A DNA stretch of 64,000 bases from Opitutaceae bacterium (GTDB lineage Bacteria; Verrucomicrobiota; Verrucomicrobiia; Opitutales; Opitutaceae). Made by a program: the position numbers and the translations under genes. Below the pieces are notes generated by a model that saw nothing but the letters and a program-made list of their open reading frames with translations, did no database searches and had not been told where the DNA came from. The stretch lies in assembly GCA_041395105.1 (NCBI GenBank), contig JAWLBB010000002.1, positions 496,001-560,000 on the forward strand. The letters run 5' to 3'. This document shows positions 34,792-42,638 of the stretch, piece after piece. Positions within the stretch are counted from its first letter, which is position 1. Each line of letters starts with the position of its first letter.

Positions 34792-36188
34792 GCCCGTCCG
34801 CCCAACTGACCTTCGAACGACGAACCCGGACCGGGGGTAGGATTCGTCTCCGCGGGCAGGTGATCGCCACGATCCGCCGCCTCGAGCTCCGCGACCTGAA
34901 ACTCAAGCCGACCGGGAAGAGCATCCTCGATGAGAGAGCAGGCATGCCTCTTTATTGGAGGCAATACGCCGAACATGGGGATCCTGAGCGAAGCGCCCGT
35001 TATCGCGGGGAGATTCAGGTCCTTGGGCAGAGCGGAACCCGCCTTCAACTGCGGATCCGCTCATCGACCCGGTCGGGCGACATGGAGAGCGATTTCCGAG
35101 TCTCCTTTCACCTGCGGCGCGCGGATGACGCAATTGAGGTCCGGGTGGCCGCCCGTCTGACTGTTCCCGCCGGCCGGACCTGGCGGGTCACGCCGAATCC
35201 TCACCACGGCGAAGTGACCTTCTGCACCTTCTGGCCTGCGGGGGCCTTTTCACCGGACGGGACCGCCGCAAAGCGCTTCGACTCCTGCCTGCTCAAGCCC
35301 AAAACCGGCCGATCACGGCGCATTCCCCACAATCATCTCGAAGGCGGAGACAAGGACAACCTCCGACTGAAACCGGGTGATAGATTTGCCTGGGGGGTCG
35401 AAGACGAGAACCCCTGCCTCACGCTGCTCGACGGCGGCGCGGTGGAGGCGGGACTGTGTGCCTATATGTGGGACGCCCATTTCGGACTCAGGTTCTGCCG
35501 GGGAGCCGAGCCCGTTGATCTTGAGGGGCCGTTCGAACGTTCGGTCTCTTTTCAAATAGCCGCCCTATCCCGGCGAACCGCCGCCCGGTGGTTGCGCGAG
35601 AGCCGGACCAGGCGGGTTGGAGCCAACAGGGACACACCGGTCTATCATGGAGGTCTTCATACCTTTCAGGAGTCCTTTCGCGGGGCTGCGCTGTCCAATC
35701 CCGATCTGTGGCCCTGGCAGTCCACAGTCGTTGAAGGGCGCCCTGATGGGATCTGCTTGGCCCGCGAGACGACACTCGGCTACGGGGACCCTTATTCCCT
35801 GAGGATCGATCACGGGGCGGCGGCGCTCAGCCGATGGGAGGCGACCACGCTCGGTCCGGCCTTCGGCGAACCGGCCTTCACCCGGGGCGGCTGTCTCAGG
35901 CTGACCGCAATGGTCCGAACGGATGCCCTCGCGGGTACCGCCTGGATCGCCATCCGATTGCACCGGACGGGGCGGGGATCGGTCCATTCACCTGATGACT
36001 ACGAGATCTTTGAGAGTCCGCACCTCGGCCAAGCCCCCGAGGGATGGGTGAGACTTGAGATCAAAACCCCTCCGATTCAGCCCGCTCCGGACCGGGTTCA
36101 CCTGCTGCTGCAGTTCAAAGGCCGGGGCTCGGTCTGGTTCGACAATGTCGAATTGAGCCGCCTGCCGCCGGCAAGCCACCCGTCATGA
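34788..36188 (+). CDS. Unknown beta-rich protein in lyase/ABC operon
   Basis: 466 residues, no signal peptide, very Arg-rich. I do not recognise a family. Residues 1-280 look like beta strands of a large sandwich (IRLRGQVIATIRRLELRDL, FRVSFHLRRADDAIEVRV). The last 180 or so residues resemble a carbohydrate-binding jelly roll, closing with GRGSVWFDNVELSRL, a common end of CBM-like domains. Joined by ATGA overlaps to the binding protein and the heparinase-like gene, so it probably handles the same glycan. Whether it is an enzyme or a binding protein cannot be said. Confidence 0.7.
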   Translation: MSPSAQLTFERRTRTGGRIRLRGQVIATIRRLELRDLKLKPTGKSILDERAGMPLYWRQYAEHGDPERSARYRGEIQVLGQSGTRLQLRIRSSTRSGDMESDFRVSFHLRRADDAIEVRVAARLTVPAGRTWRVTPNPHHGEVTFCTFWPAGAFSPDGTAAKRFDSCLLKPKTGRSRRIPHNHLEGGDKDNLRLKPGDRFAWGVEDENPCLTLLDGGAVEAGLCAYMWDAHFGLRFCRGAEPVDLEGPFERSVSFQIAALSRRTAARWLRESRTRRVGANRDTPVYHGGLHTFQESFRGAALSNPDLWPWQSTVVEGRPDGICLARETTLGYGDPYSLRIDHGAAALSRWEATTLGPAFGEPAFTRGGCLRLTAMVRTDALAGTAWIAIRLHRTGRGSVHSPDDYEIFESPHLGQAPEGWVRLEIKTPPIQPAPDRVHLLLQFKGRGSVWFDNVELSRLPPASHPS

Positions 36189-38383
36189 GTCCCCGCGATT
36201 CCTCCGCCTTTCACCGTCTCGCCCCCGGCCGGTTCGGGCTCACCTTCCGGTCACCTCCGGACACCGTCATGCGGATCGAGGTGACCTTCGGGATTCCCTC
36301 CTGTTACTTGAATCCATTTTTCCGATACGCATGCCGGACCGACCCGTCCACGCCGTTCACTTTTCCCCACTTCCGCTTCAACCCCGGGCCACCGGGCCGG
36401 AGGGTCGGGCCGTGGCCGGGGTGGCGCGGAATCCCGAATCTTCCCGGAATCCGACTGAAATCCGGCGGCATCCTCGTCCCCGGCAGTTTCTTCTTTCTCG
36501 GCGATGAGGAAGCGACCGGCGTGCTTCGAGCGATCTTCACCCTCGAAGCAGCCCTGGGCGATGCGACCATTCTCGTGGTTGACGATGATCGGATCCTCCC
36601 CGAAGCCATCCGTTGGTTTCCGGGCGGGACCTCGCGGGCCTCCCACCATCCCGTCGCGCTCCGACCAGAACTGATCGGGCAACATCCAAGGCTCCTTTTG
36701 GGTCGGGACGACCTCGACTCAATCCGCCGGCGGAGGCTCGGGCACGGATTTCATTTCCAGCATCTGGTCGACCTGCTGGCAGACGCCGACCGTCCGTTCG
36801 AAGTCACCCCGGAATCCAAGGCGCTTCCCGGTCCGGAGAGGCTATCGCCGGAAGACCACCTTCTCATCCACGCTTTGATGGCCTTGGTCGACCCGGCAGA
36901 GAACACGTTGAAGACCGCCCGCAAGACCCTGCGGCAGCACCTCCGAATGGCCAGTCGGCCCGATTATCCGCCGATGGGAATCGACACCCAGAGCGGGGAA
37001 TCGCTCTTCATTGCCTGCCTGGCCTTCGACTGGCTCCACAACAACCTTCCGGAGACCGAGCAACGGGCCGCCCGGCGGGCCCTGCGCAAGATGGCCGAAA
37101 TCTGCCGTCATCACCTAGGACCCGAAAGACGGGATTACGGGCAGGCCCACTACCTCGGATGCGGCCTCGGGCTGCTCACCTATGCTTTTCTCATGTGGGA
37201 AACCGATCCCGAGGCAGCCGCCTGGGCTGCGGAGTTGCGGGGCGCCTTCGACCGTGTTCTCGACATGCTTCCACCCGACGGCGCCTACCCGCACGGAATC
37301 AATCTCTGGATCTACGAGTACGGTTTCATCCTCCGGTGGCTGGAAGTGATCCGTCACTGCACGGGAGAAAACCTCTGGTCGGTCAACCCGCACTTTGCCC
37401 GGGCCTCACGCTTCCGGGCTGCGACCACTTCTGCCGACAACCTCCACGGGATAACCTTTGGCGACCCGCAGTTCCGGGTATCGGGCGACAGCTGGTGTCA
37501 TTTCCTGATCGCCGCGCGGACCGGTTCGACCGCCGCTCAGGCACTCGGGAATCAACTCATAGACAACCCCCACGCCGGGATTGATCACCGTCACATCCCT
37601 CCACGCCGGCGGGTTTATGAATATCTTTGGCATGAGCCGAAGCAGAAGGCAGCAAAGCTCGCCGACGGCCTCCACGTTTTCCGTGACACCGGGCAGGTCT
37701 TTCTGCGCCGATCCGGTCGATTGCTGACCCTGCGCTCCGGTCCCCTCCTCGGCCGGCAACGGCGATCCGGAGGTGAATGGGGTGGTTACGGCCACAGCGA
37801 CCCCTGCCAGGGTGCCTTTCTGCTCTGGAGCGACGAACACTTCGTCGCCAGCGGACCGGGGCCGGTCTATCGGAGGGATACCGCGATGCACAATGCCATC
37901 ACCATCGACGGTCGGGGACAGGCCGGGGACGGAGGGGTCTGGGCGCCCGATTTCCTTCCCCCGGAGTTCATCCCGGAAAATCCCGAGGTCGTCACAGGGA
38001 AAGACAAGATCACCATCCGGATGGATCTGACGCCGACCTACCTGCGCCATCTCGGCGTGATCCGCCATATCCGGACCCTGCACATCGATGACCGGATGAC
38101 CATCGTCGGGAGAGACGAAGTGAAGCTGCGGCGTGCCCGCCGGATTGGCTGGCACTTCCATAGCTGGTGCCCGGTCCGGATCATCCGCAAACGGGACAAA
38201 CCGGAATTCACTCTGGGCTCACTAGCTCGGATCGTCTTCCGCCGTTCGACCGGCACCGTCCTTTCCAATCGGCCGGAGGACTTCGTCCCGGCCTACCCTC
38301 ATGACGGGCGGCGCGGACGCGAAATCACCGTCAGACGATACGCCGCGCAAACGGTCTTCAACTGGCAACTGGACTGGCTCTGA
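36185..38383 (+). CDS. Heparinase II/III-like polysaccharide lyase
   Basis: 732 residues without a clear signal peptide. After a beta-rich N-terminal region comes the start of the (alpha/alpha) toroid of heparinase II/III and alginate lyase relatives, HPRLLLGRDDLDSIRRRR (about 159-176), then paired helices (YGQAHYLGCGLGLLTYAFLMWE, YGFILRWLEVIRHC), and a beta-sandwich with GYGHSDPCQGAFLLWSDEHF, which corresponds to the His/Asp strand of these lyases. The protein should cleave a uronic-acid polysaccharide by elimination; the actual substrate is unknown. It closes the ATGA-coupled operon. Confidence 0.8.
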   Translation: MSPRDSSAFHRLAPGRFGLTFRSPPDTVMRIEVTFGIPSCYLNPFFRYACRTDPSTPFTFPHFRFNPGPPGRRVGPWPGWRGIPNLPGIRLKSGGILVPGSFFFLGDEEATGVLRAIFTLEAALGDATILVVDDDRILPEAIRWFPGGTSRASHHPVALRPELIGQHPRLLLGRDDLDSIRRRRLGHGFHFQHLVDLLADADRPFEVTPESKALPGPERLSPEDHLLIHALMALVDPAENTLKTARKTLRQHLRMASRPDYPPMGIDTQSGESLFIACLAFDWLHNNLPETEQRAARRALRKMAEICRHHLGPERRDYGQAHYLGCGLGLLTYAFLMWETDPEAAAWAAELRGAFDRVLDMLPPDGAYPHGINLWIYEYGFILRWLEVIRHCTGENLWSVNPHFARASRFRAATTSADNLHGITFGDPQFRVSGDSWCHFLIAARTGSTAAQALGNQLIDNPHAGIDHRHIPPRRRVYEYLWHEPKQKAAKLADGLHVFRDTGQVFLRRSGRLLTLRSGPLLGRQRRSGGEWGGYGHSDPCQGAFLLWSDEHFVASGPGPVYRRDTAMHNAITIDGRGQAGDGGVWAPDFLPPEFIPENPEVVTGKDKITIRMDLTPTYLRHLGVIRHIRTLHIDDRMTIVGRDEVKLRRARRIGWHFHSWCPVRIIRKRDKPEFTLGSLARIVFRRSTGTVLSNRPEDFVPAYPHDGRRGREITVRRYAAQTVFNWQLDWL

Positions 38384-38398
38384 GTACTTCGACTCCGC

Positions 38399-38836
38399 CT
38401 ATCTCAGGTGAATGACGACCTCGCGCTCGACTTCATCCCGCTTGACGATCGACGGCGCATAGAGGGGCGGACCCATCCGGAATCCGGGATTGTTGGAGAA
38501 CCCATAGGGTTCCTTTGGTATCCGCATGAAGCCGGTCTCCATCGCGCCATTGTCGTTGACATCGTGGTACAGGCTGATCGCGAACTCTTCGGGTAGCTCT
38601 TCGCGCTTGAAGACGATCTCGGTCCGCCCGTCCGGCCCAGGCCTCGCCTTGCGGGCCAGCAACGGCTCCTTCAGCCATGAATCCTCGGACCCGTAGATCG
38701 CCACCATGATGTGGCCCGTCGTGGTCTTCGCCCCCTCCACCACCACCACGATATCAGGCCCGGTCATTCCGGACGCGAGGACCTGGGTCGAGAACGCGAC
38801 CAACCAAAAGAGATTCAGCCCCAGTTTACGGATCAT
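38399..38836 (-). CDS. Exported DUF2141-domain protein
   Basis: 145 residues. Signal peptide MIRKLGLNLFWLVAFSTQVLAS, then a single DUF2141 domain, seen in GHIMVAIYGSEDSWL, EEFAISLYHDVNDNGAMETGF and PKEPYGFSNNPGFRMGPP, the last being the family signature. The function of DUF2141 is unknown; it is a small beta-sandwich of the periplasm or cell surface. Its ATG overlaps the stop of the dioxygenase gene by 4 bp, so the two are translated together. It converges on the long operon with a 15-bp gap. Confidence 0.88.
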   Translation of the reverse strand: MIRKLGLNLFWLVAFSTQVLASGMTGPDIVVVVEGAKTTTGHIMVAIYGSEDSWLKEPLLARKARPGPDGRTEIVFKREELPEEFAISLYHDVNDNGAMETGFMRIPKEPYGFSNNPGFRMGPPLYAPSIVKRDEVEREVVIHLR

Positions 38837-39576
38837 TTCGGATAGAGTTCACTTAGGAAAATGGCGTCATCGAGAATTCCGATCGAACTGACAGCGCGGT
38901 CCGTTACCCAATGGGTGGCATAGGCGCGGCGCCACCGTTCCGAATGGTTTCGATGCGACGTATGAAGTGTATAGCCGTGATGAATGAGCACGCCTCCCTT
39001 TCGGACACAACCCAGTTTTTCCCGGCTCAGATCAACCAGGTCGGCTCGAGGCGCCTTGTTGTGGGGTTCACCTGGAATCGGTTCGTGGGGGACGAGGCCG
39101 AGCTTGTGGGACCCGTCGATATATCGCAGGCATCCGTTCTCTTCGTCAACGTCGTCCATTGCGATCCAGGCCGTGATGACATCATCGGCCGGCTCACAGA
39201 GGAAATAGGCGTTGTCCTGATGATAGGGTTTCGCGGAGCCAAACCTGGGGGGCTTCATGAAGATCTGGTCGCGGGCCAGCAGGGGCTTGCGTTCGAGAAG
39301 GTGCTCGAGGATCCCGCCCAGCTTCCGATTCAGTGCGGCCTGCCTGAAGATCGCGCTCTTTCTGAACGGATGGTCGATCTTGCGTGGAGCCAGCGTTCCG
39401 TCTTCAGCGATGTCGGCACCATAGCCCGCCTCGGAATCCTTCAGCTCCTTGGCGCTGATTTCCATGGCTTCCCGGCAGACGGATTCGATTTCCTCCGCAG
39501 AGAACACTCCCTCCACCATAACCCACCCGTTTTCCTGATAGGATTTCCTCAATTCGCTCATCGATGGCGTACTCAT
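38833..39576 (-). CDS. Phytanoyl-CoA dioxygenase-family Fe(II)/2-oxoglutarate oxygenase
   Basis: 247 residues from the ATG at 39576 preceded by AGGA; an upstream in-frame start exists but overlaps the gene before. Iron ligands are His119 and Asp121 in YHQDNAYF and His205 in YTLHTSHRN. The jelly-roll signature VDEENGCLRYIDGSHKLG is present. Bacterial PhyH proteins hydroxylate diverse small molecules; the substrate here is unknown. It lies 56 bp after a heparinase-like gene and overlaps the DUF2141 gene. Confidence 0.9.
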   Translation of the reverse strand: MSTPSMSELRKSYQENGWVMVEGVFSAEEIESVCREAMEISAKELKDSEAGYGADIAEDGTLAPRKIDHPFRKSAIFRQAALNRKLGGILEHLLERKPLLARDQIFMKPPRFGSAKPYHQDNAYFLCEPADDVITAWIAMDDVDEENGCLRYIDGSHKLGLVPHEPIPGEPHNKAPRADLVDLSREKLGCVRKGGVLIHHGYTLHTSHRNHSERWRRAYATHWVTDRAVSSIGILDDAIFLSELYPK

Positions 39577-39632
39577 GGTCAAGTGTCCTGCTGCTGGTGG
39601 ATTCAAGCTAAAAAACCCGCGGTGCGATCCTT

Positions 39633-41597
39633 TCAATCGTTACCAGGTCCCTCTGACGACACCCGGAAGACCGGCCCGTTCCCTGCTGGATCCACGATCA
39701 CAGTGAACTTCCGTCCCGCACCCTCGACGGTGATCTGCCCGGGTCGATCACCGACCGGATCGATTGCCATGACGGGGGCGTCGGATCCGGTCTTCACCGG
39801 GACCAGCACGGTGAGCAGGAACGGAGTCATCGATTCAACCGACTCGAACTCCACATAGGGATAGGCGTCGGTCATCTCGGGGCCGGACTCCACTCTGGCC
39901 GATCTGATGACTGGAGCCGGATCGCAGGCCGACATCCCGAGAAGGAAGGCCCCGGGCCGGTTCACCTTGAATCGACCATCCGCCGCCTCGATTCGTCCAT
40001 TTCCATCCTTGTTGTCGACAAAGAAACGGGCCTGGATTTTCGAAGCGACCGACTTCTTCGCCACCCGGTCGGCAATCAGAACAAGGGGCAGTTCCGTGAT
40101 GACCAGCACGGAACGGATCGCCGACACCACGTCGGCGTTGACCAGGTGATAGGCCTGGGTGGCATCGCTCGACCAGGTCATGATCGATCCCTCGCGGTTC
40201 CAATTCGTTATTCGCGCCACCGCGTCCGAAGGGTTCGTCCCCATGCTCCCGTCGTGATACTGATGTCCTCTTCCGTCGATCAACACCGCGCTGTGGCCGA
40301 GAGTCGTCCGCATCACCCAGGCCGGATCCGTGCGCATATAGGGCGGCCGATGTGGATCGACGACGAGAACCTCACCGCCGAATTTCACAATAACCGAGTT
40401 GCGGTCGGCGTGTTCATGGTTGAACGGCCCGCCGCTTCGCAGGGCCACCACGAGATCGTCGGACGAGTGGCCGGTCCGACCCACGATCCAGTCGAGGTCG
40501 GATTTCCAAAGACTGGGGCCCTCATCCGGCGCCTCCGCCTCAAGGTCGGGATCATGGCGGAGCAGAGCATGCGCGTCGAGTGCCTGGGACAAATTGAGTG
40601 CAACCCATTGGGCGATTGGACTCTGATAAAGGGCGGCGATCCACAGGACCACTTCGCTGCTGGCCGGTGTCAGGCAGTCGCCAAAGTTCACCACGTGCGA
40701 CAGGTTTCCGGCGACCGGGCAATGCATCCCGACCAGGAACCGGATGTAGCCGGGCCAGTTGACGACACCGGACCGATCCCTTCCGTCAATGGCCTGGAGG
40801 TGAACAGCCACCTCGAGGACCTGAAGGGCCGTATATCCAGAATAGGAAACACCCTCATCATTCGACCCATCCGCGCAGAAGAGATCGCCGAAGGTCTCGA
40901 AGTGATGCTCCGCCATTTCGATCCAGCGGTCCGTGTCAGCCGATCGTCCGCGGGAGCGCAGGACACAGACTGCGCCGGTCAACATGCCGTTCATCGACGC
41001 CGCTCGCAGATTGGTCGGGTAGAGAATCCAGGGCCACCGGCTGAAATCCTGATGGATTTGTTCGGGGTAGCGCTCGAGATGCTTGCACCCCGGGTCAAAT
41101 CCCCAACCGACGACCTGCTCGGGATGCCGCAACCCCTCCAGACAAACGAAATTCGGCTCGATTCCCCGCGTGATCATGGCATCGAGCCAGCGATCGCGGG
41201 TCGCCCTGCTCACCCGGTCGCCCAGGAACTCGATCGCATAGCTGACCGCCGTCACCGCCCGCGATGCACGCTGGATCGCCATCGGAATCCTGCCCGCCTC
41301 GAGGAAATAATCCCACCGTGGGAACTCCATCACCTTCTCGACCGCCGCCAAAGCGAGATCCGCAGGCTCCGAACGCCCGGAAGCCGCATGATACAGAACC
41401 ATCTCCTCAATCAGACCGGCCAGATAGGTGATGGCCTGCGTCTGATCGTTGGTCTCTGCCTCTTCGATCAACCGGTAGTCCTCCCCAAGGACTCTGTTCT
41501 CCAGCGCCGACCGAACCGACGCCAGCGCCGGGTGCTCGAAGTTCCTGCGGATGAGCCCGATCTCAGGGTAGGGAGACTGCATCATGTTCAAGGTCAA
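39633..41597 (-). CDS. Heparinase II/III-family protein
   Basis: 654 residues; the start may be the ATG at 41597 or one of the tandem ATGs at 41585/41582. No signal peptide. N-terminal helical toroid (LIEEMVLYHAASGR, FCADGSNDEGVSYSGYTALQVLEVAVHL) and a C-terminal beta-sandwich whose NHEHADRNSVIVKFGGEVLVVD matches the conserved His-x-His/Asp strand of heparinase II/III lyases. It probably eliminates bonds in a uronate-containing glycan. First gene of a reverse operon with the dioxygenase and the DUF2141 protein. Confidence 0.85.
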   Translation of the reverse strand: MTLNMMQSPYPEIGLIRRNFEHPALASVRSALENRVLGEDYRLIEEAETNDQTQAITYLAGLIEEMVLYHAASGRSEPADLALAAVEKVMEFPRWDYFLEAGRIPMAIQRASRAVTAVSYAIEFLGDRVSRATRDRWLDAMITRGIEPNFVCLEGLRHPEQVVGWGFDPGCKHLERYPEQIHQDFSRWPWILYPTNLRAASMNGMLTGAVCVLRSRGRSADTDRWIEMAEHHFETFGDLFCADGSNDEGVSYSGYTALQVLEVAVHLQAIDGRDRSGVVNWPGYIRFLVGMHCPVAGNLSHVVNFGDCLTPASSEVVLWIAALYQSPIAQWVALNLSQALDAHALLRHDPDLEAEAPDEGPSLWKSDLDWIVGRTGHSSDDLVVALRSGGPFNHEHADRNSVIVKFGGEVLVVDPHRPPYMRTDPAWVMRTTLGHSAVLIDGRGHQYHDGSMGTNPSDAVARITNWNREGSIMTWSSDATQAYHLVNADVVSAIRSVLVITELPLVLIADRVAKKSVASKIQARFFVDNKDGNGRIEAADGRFKVNRPGAFLLGMSACDPAPVIRSARVESGPEMTDAYPYVEFESVESMTPFLLTVLVPVKTGSDAPVMAIDPVGDRPGQITVEGAGRKFTVIVDPAGNGPVFRVSSEGPGND

Positions 41598-41656
41598 TGG
41601 CGGCGGAAAGGAAGCAGACGGGGCAGAATCGGTTGCCCATCGATGGTCCGCACCTG

Positions 41657-41672
41657 GTAACCAATCAGTTAC
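41657..41672. promoter_or_regulatory. Inverted repeat in divergent promoter region
   Basis: GTAAC-CAATCA-GTTAC, 5-bp perfect arms, in the 258-bp gap between the divergent heparinase and dioxygenase modules. It is a plausible operator for shared control of both, but short, and no regulator gene is next to it. Confidence 0.25.
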
Positions 41673-41855
41673 TCTCGGGCTGGAATCGGCAAGGCCAAAA
41701 AGACTCCGGCAAAAAGCTGCGGGATAGATTGCCGACTCGTCCTGTCCGCGCCGTCGCTTTTTCCTCGAATCCCGGTTCCACCCCGATCAAGATGAAAACC
41801 GCCCTGAAGACCGAGACCGACGCGGGTCTCAAACCTCCCTGCCACCCCAACTACG

Positions 41856-42626
41856 ATGCTGATCCCCAACAACGCCGCCGCTCAAATCAAAAAGGACTAC
41901 GATCGCGACGGCTACATCCACCTGCCCGGTTTTCTCAATGCCGATGAAGTCCGCGAGCTTCTCGCCAACCTGGACCGCTTCGTCCGTGAAGTCGTGCCGG
42001 GCCTGCCCAAGACCGATGTCTTCTACGAGGACAAGAGTCAGTCCACCACCCTCAAGCAGCTGATCCGCATCAATCAACACGACGGCTGGTTCGGGCGGAT
42101 GATGGATGACAGTGACTTCACCCGGCTGGCCGAACTCCTGCTCGGGCGAAAAACGGCGTCACGCAACATGCAGTATTTCAACAAGCCGCCACGGATCGGG
42201 CTGGCCACTCCACCCCATCAGGACGGCTATTACTGGATGATCGATCCCTGCGAAGGACTGACCATGTGGCTGGCACTTGAAGAGGTCGACGAAGAGAACG
42301 GCTGTGTCCGCTACGCCAGAGGCTCCCATCTTCGCGGCATGCGTCCGCACTCCCGCACACAAACTCTCGGCTTCTCCCAGGGCATCAGCGATTTTCCCAA
42401 CGCCGATGATCGGGCCAGCGAAGTGGTCACCCGCGCCCGGCCAGGTGATCTCCTTGTCCACGACGCCAGGACCGTCCACTGGGCCGACGCCAATACCTCG
42501 GCCTCCCGGACTCGAAAGGCCATGGGTCTCGTCTATTTCTCCGATCGGGCAAAGGTCGACGCGGAGGCGAGTGCGGCCTACCAGAAAAAGCTGGCGGAAG
42601 AACTCGAAAAAGCGGGCAAGATCTGA
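41856..42626 (+). CDS. Phytanoyl-CoA dioxygenase-family Fe(II)/2-oxoglutarate oxygenase
   Basis: 256 residues. Iron ligands His121 and Asp123 (PHQDGYYW) and His208 (RTVHWADANTS), with an arginine a few residues later for 2-oxoglutarate. The signature EEVDEENGCVRYARGSHLRG is clear. Cytoplasmic. It pairs with the heparinase-like gene starting 12 bp downstream, mirroring the divergent module on the other side of the 41.6-41.9 kb gap. Substrate unknown. Confidence 0.92.
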   Translation: MLIPNNAAAQIKKDYDRDGYIHLPGFLNADEVRELLANLDRFVREVVPGLPKTDVFYEDKSQSTTLKQLIRINQHDGWFGRMMDDSDFTRLAELLLGRKTASRNMQYFNKPPRIGLATPPHQDGYYWMIDPCEGLTMWLALEEVDEENGCVRYARGSHLRGMRPHSRTQTLGFSQGISDFPNADDRASEVVTRARPGDLLVHDARTVHWADANTSASRTRKAMGLVYFSDRAKVDAEASAAYQKKLAEELEKAGKI

Positions 42627-42638
42627 TCCCTGTTCCCC

